DNA from: Chitinophaga sp. MM2321
GTDB lineage: Bacteria; Bacteroidota; Bacteroidia; Chitinophagales; Chitinophagaceae
Direction of reading: 5' to 3'
Assembly: GCF_964033635.1 (NCBI RefSeq)
Contig: NZ_OZ035533.1
Location: forward strand, 930,001 to 994,000
DNA: 64,000 bases
Part shown: positions 36,501 through 44,222 of the stretch, in pieces
Position numbering within the stretch: the first letter of the stretch is position 1
Layout: every line of letters starts with the position of its first letter
Made by a program: the position numbers and the translations under genes
The notes under the pieces: generated by a model
The model's database searches: none
Told to the model about the DNA's origin: nothing
Seen by the model: only the letters and a program-made list of their open reading frames with translations

Positions 36501-39500
36501 GATAGATGACGCTACCCGCCTGGATGCGAATAATCTGAAAGTAAGTCTTTCATTATCGAAACCATTGCCGTTGACAGAAGGCGACAACGATGTGCTGACG
36601 ATTAGTCTGCCTGCCGGTGTAACCACCGAAGTACCGGTTATTGTACAGTTGCCACAAACAGTGGGTACTGCTGAAGCAACACTGGATTATACCCTGGCAA
36701 CGACTGCTACTATTACCAGCGGCAACAGTATTACAACTGCATTAAGTATTAACACCGATAATTTTACAGAAGGACCGGAAGACTTTACCATCGCAGCTAC
36801 CGGTAATGATGGTATCAGTAGTTATACCAGTACCGCATTTAAAATAGATGTGAGTGATGATCCTACCCAGTATCCATTACCGGGCCCGATTGTGATCACA
36901 AGTACATTGGACGCGATTGATGAAAACGGCACGGGTACTATCCTGGGTGTGCAGTTGCCCAATAATTTGCAAGCCGGTCATAATATTACAGTACACATCA
37001 GCAAGGATGCTGCACTTTCAACAGCGATTGGTATAGATCATAATACTTTACCATCTCCCTTTGATATCACAATTAATAAAGGAGCTAAAACAGGTACTAC
37101 TGCCTTTGCATTCAAAGCACTGACAGACCTGGTATTGGAAGATGATGAAGAAGTGTTCTTCACCGGAACTGCCGACGATGCTTCCATGTTGGTAACCGGT
37201 AAAAAGATTACGATCCAGGATAAAACGCATGATGATCCAACTACAGGATTTATCCACGTTACTGCGATAACAGCCGGTACACATGTAGCGGAAGGGGATG
37301 TATACAATGCCAAGGTATCGCTGGCGCCGGGTGTAACATCCAGCAAAGCAATCACGATCAGCTTGTCACTCAGCACTCAATCAAAAGCTGCGCTCACGGA
37401 TATTACCGGTTTGCCCACAGAAGTAACGATACCAGCCGGTTCGTTGGATATACCTTTCTCATTCACCGCAAAAACAGACCTGATCCTTGAAAATGCAGAG
37501 CTGTTGCGTATCGTAGCGATGCCAAAAAACTATGCTGGTATGAAAGGCGATAGCCTGGATATAACGATAGATGACGCTACCCGCCTGGATGCGAATAACC
37601 TGAAAGTAAGTCTTTCGCTGTCGAAACCATTACCACTGACAGAAGGCGACAACGATGTGCTGACGGTTAGTCTGCCTGCCGGTGTAACCACAGAAGTACC
37701 GGTAATAGTACAGCTGCCACAAACAGTAGGTACTGCTGAAAGAGGATTGGATTATACCCTGGCAACGATTGCTACTATTACCAGCGGCAACAGTATTACA
37801 ACTGCATTAAGTATTAACACCGATAATTTTACAGAAGGACCGGAAGACTTTACCATCGCAGCTACGGGTAATGATGGTATCAGTAGTTATACCAGTACAG
37901 CATTTAAAATAGATGTGAGTGATGATCCAACCCAGTATCCATTACCGGGCCCGATTGTGATCACAAGTACATTGGACGCGATTGATGAAAACGGCGCGGG
38001 TACTATCCTGGGTGTGCAGTTACCAAATAATTTGCAGGCCGGTCATAATATTACAGTACACATCAGCAAGGATGCTGCACTTTCAACAGCGATTGGTATA
38101 GATCACAATACTTTACCATCTCCCTTTGATATCACAATTAATAAAGGAGCTAAAACAGGTACTACTGCTTTTACATTCAAAGCATTGACAGACCTGGTAT
38201 TGGAAGATGATGAAGAAGTATTCTTCACCGGAACTGCTGACGATGCCTCCATGTTAGTAACCGGTAAAAAAATCACGATCCAGGATAAAACGCATGATGA
38301 TCCAACTACAGGATTTATCCACGTTACTGCAGTAACAGCCGGTACACATGTAGCAGAAGGGGATGTATATAACGCGAAAGTATCGCTGGCACCGGGTGTA
38401 ACATCCAGTAAAGCGATCACGATCAGCTTGTCACTCAGCACCCAATCAAAAGCTGTACTCACGGATATTACCGGTTTGCCCACAGAAGTAACGATACCAG
38501 CCGGTTCGTTGGATATACCTTTCTCGTTCACGGCAAAAACAGATCTGATCCTTGAAAATGCAGAGCTGTTGCGCATCGTAGCCACACCTAAAAACTTTGC
38601 AGGTCTGAAAGGTGATAGCTTGGATGTAACAATAGATGACGCTACCCGCCTGGATGCGAATAACCTGAAAATGGAGATGCATATTGATTCCGCTTCTATC
38701 CGGGAAGGCAATAAAACAGCGGTTATCATCGGATTTGTCAACAATCAGATTGTTTCTTCGGAAGATATTATTATTGACCTCAATAGGGATGCCGCATCTA
38801 CAGCGGATGCAGCAGATTACAGCGGATTACCTGCACAGGTAATCCTGCCCGCCCTGCAACATAGTAAAGCATATGAGTTGCAGGTGATTAATGACAACAT
38901 GCTGGAAGGGGATGAAGAAGTACAGTTTGCTCCGCAACTGGTTACAGCAGGATATACTTTCAACAAACCGGCTGCCCTCCTTATTCCTGAAACGGGTGAT
39001 ATGTCGGTGCAGCTGCTGAAAGTGAATGATGCCGCAGAACCTGCCATCCATGGGGCTTATCAGATCAAGTTGTCTGGCAATAATACCGCCGCAGCAGATG
39101 TTAAAGTGGTGTTTTATGTAAGCAGTATTACCGGTATGACCAACGTGGCACCGGTACAGGCATCAGCGGTTATTGCAGCGGGCGAAAGTAGTGTATCCGT
39201 TCCCGTTAATGTGATAGATAACCAGGTGATTGAAGGAGATGAACAAATAGGGGTATCCCTGATGCTGGCGCAGATGAAACGTTTCAGCAAAAACATCGCG
39301 TTTGATGTGAATGATATGGATACCGTGAAAATGACTATTCACGATGATGAAAGTGATGCGACCGGCGCTAATGCCACCAGGCGTGAAATGCTGGTAGAGA
39401 AAACCGCAGATGCCTCCGAACCTGCTGTGCCAGGCGCTTTCAGGATACGCTTTACGGATACGCAGTTATCAGCGGTGAAAGATGTAACCGTAAACTATAC

Positions 39501-40989
39501 AGTAGCAGGAAATGCGGTAGCGGATACCCGTTACAAAAAACTGAGTGGTGCAGTCACCATTCCGGCGGGTCTGCATTATGCCGATATCAAGGTAGATCCT
39601 ATTGATAACAGCATAATAGAAGGAGATGAAAATGTGCAGGTACAACTGCAAACTATTACCGCCAATATACCTGGTGTAACCTGGCCTATCTCATCACAGG
39701 CGGCTGCAGATGTAATTATTCATGATAATGATACACTGGTGGTGGAAATTTCCAGCACAGTCACCACAGCTGCTGAAGGTGAAGCGGTGCAGTTCACCAT
39801 CAAATCGGTGAATAGTACAACGCATGATATGCCTATCCGGATACAAATTGACCAGGATGCCGCCAGAACCTTTACTACCACCGGTGCTACCGCTGCTGGT
39901 AACATCATTACGCTCACTTATGCTGCCATGCAAACGCAGCAAACTTTCACCATCAAGACGGTGGATAATGATGTGAATGATGATGATGGGTTTATTAAAG
40001 CTACTATCCTGCCTTACAATGGCGATAATAGTACACCTGTTTATAAAGCGGGTGCTGTAGCGGAGTCCAACGTGATCATTACGGATAATGATCCGCTTAC
40101 ACTGTCGTTTACCGCAGATAAATTCAGTGTGAAAGAAGGTAATGCAGGAGAGAACACGCCACTCAACTTCCTGGTAAAAATGAACAGGCAGAGTTCCCGG
40201 CCGGTTACCATCAACTTTGATTTTGAGGAATCAACAGAAGGTGTCAGCTTCCCTTATATGGACTTCAAAGCCACACCGGGCGTTGATTTTGGTAACACCG
40301 TTAAACAGGCAGTTATACCGGCTTATCAGTCTGATGGTAAAATCGCGGTGAATATTATCGGAGATGTTGCCTTTGAACAGCATGAAACGTTTATCCTGAA
40401 AATGCTTTCTGCTACCGTTCCTTCCGGCCAGCATCTACCGGTAATAGGTATGCCCGACCATGCAACCGGTGTTATTCTCAATGATGACGAGATGTGTCGG
40501 AAATGTGATACAGATGGCGATGGACTTACCGATGAACAGGAAGATATCAACGATAACGGCGATCCGTTTGATGATGATACGGATGGCGATGGTATTCCGA
40601 ATTTCCTGGACCTGGATTCTGATGGAGACGGTGTACCGGATTCAGTAGAAAGATTTACAACAGACAACCGTCAAATAGACGCTAACAATAACAAGATCCG
40701 TGTACATCCGGCCATTTCGCCCAACAATGACGGGCAGGGTAATGATGCGATGTTTATTGAGAACATTGAAAAGTATCCGAAAAATGAAGTCGTGATATTT
40801 AACCGTTGGGGTGGCACCATTTTTAAACTAAATAATTACGATAATAAGTCCAATAATTTCAGAGGTCGTTCCAATGCCGGTGGTAATGTGGGTAATGATG
40901 TTCCGGATGGTTCTTACTTCTATAATATACAGATTTGGATAAATGGTAAAGCAGAGCGGTACACCGGATTTATTGTGATAAAACGGTAA
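30520..40989 (+). CDS. Giant T9SS-exported Calx-beta repeat adhesin
   Basis: 3489 residues, predicted cell-surface or secreted adhesin. Start may be 30520, 30553 or 30562; the signal peptide core CMALLMAFILAGIDLQAQ fits any of them. After a unique N-terminal region (about 45-340) come Calx-beta-like modules. Residues about 588-2714 form six A-B-C superunits, the last four almost identical. Further Calx-beta modules follow, then a calcium-binding thrombospondin type 3-like stretch (about 3327-3375, DTDGDGLTDEQ and DSDGDGVPD). The end is a gliding motility-associated type B T9SS sorting domain (about 3388-3489, HPAISPNNDGQGND and IFNRWGGTIFK). Upstream of porP/sprF, its likely export partner. 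Ligand unknown. Confidence 0.93.
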   Translation: MLVLSYPKKLTMQSMRRVISVYLKCMALLMAFILAGIDLQAQTRTINPTGGTTAANGLRIEFDAATGAYQIFRLGKTETYNNLVTGEKGVKETVIFKYVADASVDEWDLNSNICEVSEVLGKGSAASPYRVNILSKLKDKYNKDINIIRTYSYVYPNNYFTIDYAFTGETPGYNVLLYLSEHAVMQQDVNFVYDWSNDYYAGPASAASYGQLLPTSTEPNLVGIYRTNGLMGLPGPFSHAFAATDKFSSYSIREPELSPAKNLLQTNSCPLGGGNGGFPDPAIDRGIAVQVTINNKPSGKAIGTRVLVGYGSDATFTDYDAARTAMNLNPVSTNSTAVNVEFVADTTADNEGNAGNTHAPTSLKLKVSGGILTVPTYVNVKLAAPLTGETNVAVEGTDFTYDKGFMIPAGNYTTAKEITLDNITIIGNDVLQYNRHMTFQLENTCNDLVKLGTKTSGTYIITDDEDRTLRLIYPATTLNEGDQITAKVSLPGTTTTVSEDTWVNLSIVAGNTALPGGVDFTIPVKVLIPASGHDADIIIQAATDKVLESSEKFKMQVNADVMGQAQTIQTALLQEITITDDTRNHAANTVLALTTTPADASLKFREGFDGLLNVNLPTGVTTDLPITVTLARSGTAVSGTDYDALPATLTFTGNGTNTALTLIDDNRIEGDETIILTPTVSDGTATVFTTVTPATTITIEDAQLPLTAPILLQLSKNEIDEGGVDIAKLKAVLPAGLQTDIDLQIDLTPDVTSTAGIGSYTGLPASLTIVSGQTASAEASISATNLVLDDDRFLIINGSSTNPDILVGTGVRLDIHDQTAASLKVVTLTPVKAVLDEGEDTKFKLSLPVGVSSAKNIAVTLVRTAVGSEAGTSDYSLLQTVVTLPANTVGEFTPTADAIHIESDMVIEKDEQLIMGGTATGYTITGATLTLNDLTRQNTSNTALTISAPVLNPDEGTSSTITVSLPDGITTEIPITVTLPQTTGTAIRSTDYQLPASVTIAATASTATALLEITDDLLVEGEEAFTLTPAVQPDGLSTAYTITPATLDFTINDLQFPIPAATPIILSSSVSSIQEGNLTGATLTATLPNGWKAGIPIVVNLSRNAGSTAAVTRHTALPVSITIPVNSKVGTNSTAITAYNNLILDDNGTIIIDGNTGDADYPASSTTINITDNTTNNSGARVMTLTPDATLIQEGQKLKVTVTVPYASAIPVTVQLNVDNTSEASVATGDYAVLNSSLILPALATTATFDVIQTATDDVLEKNETLILTATATGYTVNSPLNLKIEDLTRTDVNNLKVSLSLSKPLPLTEGDDDVLTISLPAGVTTEVPVIVQLPQTAGTAETGLDYTLATTATIASGNSITTALTINTDNFTEGPEDFTITATGNDGISSYISTAFKIDVSDDPTQYPLPGPIVITSTLAAIDENGAGTILGVQLPNNLQAGHNITVHISKDAALSTAIDIDHNTLPSPFDITINKGAKTGTTAFTFKALADLVLEDDEEVFFTGTADDASMLVTSKKITIQDKTHDDPTTGFIHVTAVTAGTHVAEGDVYNAKVSLAPGVTSSKAITISLSLSTQSKAVLTDITGLPTEVTIPAGSLDIPFSFTAKTDLILENAELLRIVAMPKNYAGMKGDSLDVTIDDATRLDVNNLKVSLSLSKPLPLTEGDDDVLTISLPAGITTEVPVIVQLPQTVGTAEATLDYTLATTATISSGNSITTALSINTDNFTEGPEDFTIAATGSDGISSYTSTAFKIDVSDDPTQYPLPGPIVITSTLDAIDENGTGTILGVQLPNNLQAGHNITVHISKDAALSTAIGIDHNTLPSPFDITINKGAKTGTTAFTFKALTDLVLEDDEEVFFTGTADDASMLVTGKTITIQDKTHDDPTTGFIHVTAVTAGTHVAEGDVYNAKVSLAPGVTSSKAITITLSLSTQSKAALTDITGLPTEVTIPAGSLDIPFSFTAKTDLILENAELLRIVAMPKNYAGMKGDSLDVTIDDATRLDANNLKVSLSLSKPLPLTEGDNDVLTISLPAGVTTEVPVIVQLPQTVGTAEATLDYTLATTATITSGNSITTALSINTDNFTEGPEDFTIAATGNDGISSYTSTAFKIDVSDDPTQYPLPGPIVITSTLDAIDENGTGTILGVQLPNNLQAGHNITVHISKDAALSTAIGIDHNTLPSPFDITINKGAKTGTTAFAFKALTDLVLEDDEEVFFTGTADDASMLVTGKKITIQDKTHDDPTTGFIHVTAITAGTHVAEGDVYNAKVSLAPGVTSSKAITISLSLSTQSKAALTDITGLPTEVTIPAGSLDIPFSFTAKTDLILENAELLRIVAMPKNYAGMKGDSLDITIDDATRLDANNLKVSLSLSKPLPLTEGDNDVLTVSLPAGVTTEVPVIVQLPQTVGTAERGLDYTLATIATITSGNSITTALSINTDNFTEGPEDFTIAATGNDGISSYTSTAFKIDVSDDPTQYPLPGPIVITSTLDAIDENGAGTILGVQLPNNLQAGHNITVHISKDAALSTAIGIDHNTLPSPFDITINKGAKTGTTAFTFKALTDLVLEDDEEVFFTGTADDASMLVTGKKITIQDKTHDDPTTGFIHVTAVTAGTHVAEGDVYNAKVSLAPGVTSSKAITISLSLSTQSKAVLTDITGLPTEVTIPAGSLDIPFSFTAKTDLILENAELLRIVATPKNFAGLKGDSLDVTIDDATRLDANNLKMEMHIDSASIREGNKTAVIIGFVNNQIVSSEDIIIDLNRDAASTADAADYSGLPAQVILPALQHSKAYELQVINDNMLEGDEEVQFAPQLVTAGYTFNKPAALLIPETGDMSVQLLKVNDAAEPAIHGAYQIKLSGNNTAAADVKVVFYVSSITGMTNVAPVQASAVIAAGESSVSVPVNVIDNQVIEGDEQIGVSLMLAQMKRFSKNIAFDVNDMDTVKMTIHDDESDATGANATRREMLVEKTADASEPAVPGAFRIRFTDTQLSAVKDVTVNYTVAGNAVADTRYKKLSGAVTIPAGLHYADIKVDPIDNSIIEGDENVQVQLQTITANIPGVTWPISSQAAADVIIHDNDTLVVEISSTVTTAAEGEAVQFTIKSVNSTTHDMPIRIQIDQDAARTFTTTGATAAGNIITLTYAAMQTQQTFTIKTVDNDVNDDDGFIKATILPYNGDNSTPVYKAGAVAESNVIITDNDPLTLSFTADKFSVKEGNAGENTPLNFLVKMNRQSSRPVTINFDFEESTEGVSFPYMDFKATPGVDFGNTVKQAVIPAYQSDGKIAVNIIGDVAFEQHETFILKMLSATVPSGQHLPVIGMPDHATGVILNDDEMCRKCDTDGDGLTDEQEDINDNGDPFDDDTDGDGIPNFLDLDSDGDGVPDSVERFTTDNRQIDANNNKIRVHPAISPNNDGQGNDAMFIENIEKYPKNEVVIFNRWGGTIFKLNNYDNKSNNFRGRSNAGGNVGNDVPDGSYFYNIQIWINGKAERYTGFIVIKR
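32281..34401 (+). repeat. Two diverged A-B-C superunits in the adhesin
   Basis: Unit 1 runs 32281-33339 (1059 bp) and unit 2 33340-34401 (1062 bp). Each has three Calx-beta-like modules in the same order as the later copies. Module ends are marked by DAQLPL / HDQTAAS / DLTRQNTSN in unit 1 and DLQFPI / DNTTNNS / DLTRTDVNN in unit 2. Sequence identity to the later copies is low, but length and module order are kept. Confidence 0.8.
34396..38655 (+). repeat. Four near-identical 1065-bp tandem repeats
   Basis: Repeat boundaries taken at the codon before AATAA(C/T)CTGAAA: 34396, 35461, 36526, 37591 and end 38655. Every interval is exactly 1065 bp (355 codons). Copies 1 and 2 differ at about 18 of 355 residues by eye. 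Each copy holds modules A (starts LKVSLSLSKPLPLTEGD), B (starts PIVITSTL) and C (starts FIHVTAVTAGTHVAEGD). The array is in frame and uninterrupted. Confidence 0.97.
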
Positions 40990-41037
40990 TGGTTATACGA
41001 AAGTATAAACAGCAATTAAGAAAGATGATTTTGAAAA

Positions 41038-41970
41038 ATGTTTAAGCTGATACCTATGAATAAGCGTCCTATGAAAGCTTTAGGGGTTATTGTATTATGC
41101 TGGTGCTGCTGTCTGCAGCTGCAGGCGCAGCAGGAGCCACTGTACTCACAATATATGTTCAATGGCATGATTATCAATCCTGCTTATCCATCTATGGATG
41201 AGTCATCGAGTCTTACCGCTGTAGGCCGTAACCAGTGGGTAGGTGTGGATGGAGCGCCTAAAACTGCCACTGCTTCTTTTTATACGCCGTTGAAAGCTAC
41301 CAATACAAGTCTCGGTGTTTCACTGATGAACGAAAAGATTACGGTGAACTCGCAGACAGCTGTCAACTTCAACATCTCGCAACGGGTAAAGCTGAACGAA
41401 AAAATTTACCTGGCTATGGGGATAAAGGGTGGGATGTCGCAATTCCGGGAGGATAATAGTTCGTTGTCAACCACCGATCCCGCTTTTGCACATGACCAGA
41501 GTTATTGGAGAACCGATGTGGGGTTTGGCTTCATGTTGTTTACAGATCGTTTTTTTATCGGTCTGTCATCTCCTACTTTCAAAAGCTTTGACCTGGGTAG
41601 CAGTGTGAATAAAGTGGTGGTGCAATCGCATTATTATGTGCAGACAGGGTACCTGATCAATATTAATGACGATGTAAAACTGAAACCGAATGTGTTGTTG
41701 CGTGCTGTGAAAGGAACCGGTTTTCAGTATGACCTGAATGCCAATATCCTCCTGAAAAACCTGATATGGTTGGGCGCTTCCTGGCGTTCGGAGAAAACGC
41801 TTACCGGGTTGGTACAGATCCAGGCCAGCAAAAGTTTGCAAATAGGCTATTCGTATGATACACCGATGCAATCGAATCTGAAGGGTGCGCAAACCGTATC
41901 GCATGAATTGATGGTCAACTACCGTTTTTCCTGGTCTAAATGGAAAGTGGTAGCGCCACGTTATTTCTAA
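41038..41970 (+). CDS. PorP/SprF family T9SS membrane protein
   Basis: 310 residues. The signal peptide ends LQLQAQ (about residue 31); then QEPLYSQYMFNGMIINPAYP, the hallmark start of the PorP/SprF family, and a series of outer-membrane strands (GVSLMNEKITVNSQTAVNFN, LAMGIKGGMSQF) to the terminal RYF. PorP/SprF proteins sit in the outer membrane and are needed for export or attachment of the T9SS substrate encoded next to them (SprF for SprB). Lies 48 bp after the giant adhesin, so it is the probable dedicated partner. Confidence 0.93.
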   Translation: MFKLIPMNKRPMKALGVIVLCWCCCLQLQAQQEPLYSQYMFNGMIINPAYPSMDESSSLTAVGRNQWVGVDGAPKTATASFYTPLKATNTSLGVSLMNEKITVNSQTAVNFNISQRVKLNEKIYLAMGIKGGMSQFREDNSSLSTTDPAFAHDQSYWRTDVGFGFMLFTDRFFIGLSSPTFKSFDLGSSVNKVVVQSHYYVQTGYLININDDVKLKPNVLLRAVKGTGFQYDLNANILLKNLIWLGASWRSEKTLTGLVQIQASKSLQIGYSYDTPMQSNLKGAQTVSHELMVNYRFSWSKWKVVAPRYF

Positions 41971-41979
41971 ATTAAAACT

Positions 41980-44190
41980 ATGAAAACCCAAATCACGGGA
42001 CATATGCGAGTATATCCATTTAAGTACCTCCTGCTTTTTCTGAGCGTAGTATGCATGTCTGCTTCCTGTTCTTTTGTAAAGGATCATGTGCAGACAGCTT
42101 CGTTCGGGAGTATGGCGAAAGTGAAGCGCGCGGAACGTTTGTATAAAAGACAGGAATATGAAAGAGCTATCTTTTTATGTAATGATGTTATCAATAACGG
42201 AAGTGAAGAAAAGGTGATGCGCCGCGCCAAATTACAGCTGGCACGCATTTATTATGAAACCAGGCAGTTTGAAAAAACCATCAGCCTGTATGATGAACTG
42301 TTATATAAACCTGCTGCTGATATCCTCGTAGCAGATGTTACCAATTATATTGATCTGCTCAAACGTACCGGCAGGGTAGATAAAGCAAAAGAAGTAAGTG
42401 AAGTATATAGTAACAACTATAAGAACAATGCCCGCTTCACCAACTTGCAGGAATCGCTGGTAAACTATTATTCCTTTTTTAACCGTGACTCTGTGCAGAA
42501 CGTGCGGGTAGACAGTTTAAGGCTTAATCTGCCGGGATACCAGTATGGACTGGCATTGTACCGTGATAACATTGTATTCCTTTCCAATGATTTCAGGGAT
42601 GATGCGCCGCAATCATTTTATACCAATTCCAAGTTGTACATGATTTCGGAAGATGGTATTGAACCTTTCAGCAATAGTTTGCGTGGCGTGTTGCAGGTAG
42701 GTCCCGCTTCTTTTTTTGATAACGGGCAGAAGGTGATCTACACTTCCAACAGGTTTGCAGATGTTAAAAATGAAAAGAATTCCTACATCAATTATAATAA
42801 TGGTACCCAGTTGTTGTCGGCTGTTTATCAGCCTGACCATAATACCTGGAGTAAACCTACGCCGGTAAAGCTGGGCAAAAATGTAACCTATTCTTTCCTG
42901 CATCCATCCGTTGCGCCGAATGGGAAACGTTTGTACTTTGCATCCGATATGCCTGGTGGTCAGGGTGGTACAGACATCTATTACGCTGACTGGGACAAAA
43001 CGGAGAAACGGTGGAAAGCACCGGTGAACATGGGCCCTACGGTCAATACAAACGGAAATGAATTGTATCCGTTTGTAGTGGGCGACAAACTATTCTTTTC
43101 TTCGAATGGGTTGCAGGGCTTTGGTGGACTGGATATATTCATGATCAATATCAAAAAGCAGGAAGAAGGAACGATACATTTACCCTATCCCGTAAATACG
43201 CAGTTTGATGATCTGAATCCCGTGCTGGATGTGTCCAGGCAGTTATTATACTTTACATCAGATCGTTCCGGTGTGCATGATAATGACCATATCTATGTTT
43301 TAAACCTGAAAAAGAATCCTTTGAAACAACTGGACCTGCCTTATCCCGGTAAACCAGTAGATGATGATAAAGTACCTTATACTATGAATCAGGCGGATAC
43401 CCGTCAACAGCTGACTTTAGTGGGAGATAAAAAGTATGATAGCCTGCTTCCGGCAAAAACGGAGGTGGCTATATCTGTTGCCAAACCCGCAGTTAATATG
43501 GCCGTTGCCGTTAGTGGGGAACCTGTTATCAACAATAATCCGGAAGATATCCCCGATAGTTCACCTGAAATCATTCCCTGGCAAAATGCCGGCAATAATG
43601 CAGTTGCAAAACAACCCGTTACTGCGGTAGTTGCTGATACAGCACCGGCGCATGCGGTACAAACTATCAGCAGCCATCCGGATCTTTTGCGGTGGCAGCA
43701 GGAAGGGAAAGGGACTGTTTTGCCTGGCAAAAATCAGGATAGTAGTGATATTATTATCCGGCAGCAGTCGAACGTAAACGCATATACGTCAAAACAGGAT
43801 AGCGGTCAGCAGGCTGTTGGTTCACTGTGGCGTGTACCCGGCGTCATTTATTTTGATCTGAACTCTTATATACCGCAGGATCAGGAATGGTATAAGCTGG
43901 ATTCTATCTTCCATTTATGGAAAGCCAATCCGCACCGGTTGATTATAGTCAATGGCCATACAGATACTATCGGTACAGAAAAGTATAACCTGGCTTTATC
44001 GAAGAACCGCGCTGTATACATACAGCAATGCCTGCTGAGCAGGGGAGTGGACCCAGACAGGATCAGGATCAATTATTTCGGTTCCACGCGGCCGGTACTG
44101 GTAACAAGAAACTTCAATGTGGTAGCGGATCGGGAGCTTTTTATAGAAATGCAGGGTGTGAACCGCAGGTGTGAGATTAAACTACAATAG
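41980..44190 (+). CDS. OmpA-family lipoprotein with TPR and PD40 repeats
   Basis: 736 residues. The N-terminus has a lipobox-like SASC after a hydrophobic segment (about residues 16-30), so probably a lipoprotein. TPR-like helices follow (about 40-140, AERLYKRQEYERAIFLCN), then PD40/WD40-like propeller repeats (LYFASDMPGGQGGTDIYYAD, FFSSNGLQGFGGLDIFM, LYFTSDRSG; about 180-460), a low-complexity linker (about 480-610), and a C-terminal OmpA peptidoglycan-binding domain (NGHTDTIGTEKYNLALSKNRA). The architecture recalls PorE of the T9SS. Only 9 bp after porP/sprF. Confidence 0.92.
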   Translation: MKTQITGHMRVYPFKYLLLFLSVVCMSASCSFVKDHVQTASFGSMAKVKRAERLYKRQEYERAIFLCNDVINNGSEEKVMRRAKLQLARIYYETRQFEKTISLYDELLYKPAADILVADVTNYIDLLKRTGRVDKAKEVSEVYSNNYKNNARFTNLQESLVNYYSFFNRDSVQNVRVDSLRLNLPGYQYGLALYRDNIVFLSNDFRDDAPQSFYTNSKLYMISEDGIEPFSNSLRGVLQVGPASFFDNGQKVIYTSNRFADVKNEKNSYINYNNGTQLLSAVYQPDHNTWSKPTPVKLGKNVTYSFLHPSVAPNGKRLYFASDMPGGQGGTDIYYADWDKTEKRWKAPVNMGPTVNTNGNELYPFVVGDKLFFSSNGLQGFGGLDIFMINIKKQEEGTIHLPYPVNTQFDDLNPVLDVSRQLLYFTSDRSGVHDNDHIYVLNLKKNPLKQLDLPYPGKPVDDDKVPYTMNQADTRQQLTLVGDKKYDSLLPAKTEVAISVAKPAVNMAVAVSGEPVINNNPEDIPDSSPEIIPWQNAGNNAVAKQPVTAVVADTAPAHAVQTISSHPDLLRWQQEGKGTVLPGKNQDSSDIIIRQQSNVNAYTSKQDSGQQAVGSLWRVPGVIYFDLNSYIPQDQEWYKLDSIFHLWKANPHRLIIVNGHTDTIGTEKYNLALSKNRAVYIQQCLLSRGVDPDRIRINYFGSTRPVLVTRNFNVVADRELFIEMQGVNRRCEIKLQ

Positions 44191-44222
44191 GAATTATTTT
44201 TTGCGTATATCAAATTAACAAA

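Noticed and set aside
34396..38655. CRISPR-like or phage tandem array
   Set aside because: The period is 1065 bp, in frame, coding on the plus strand, with no short repeat-spacer structure.
34908..38744. Recurring antisense open frames under the adhesin repeats
   Set aside because: They recur at the same phase of each repeat and simply mirror the repeated coding strand; no start signals or family resemblance.
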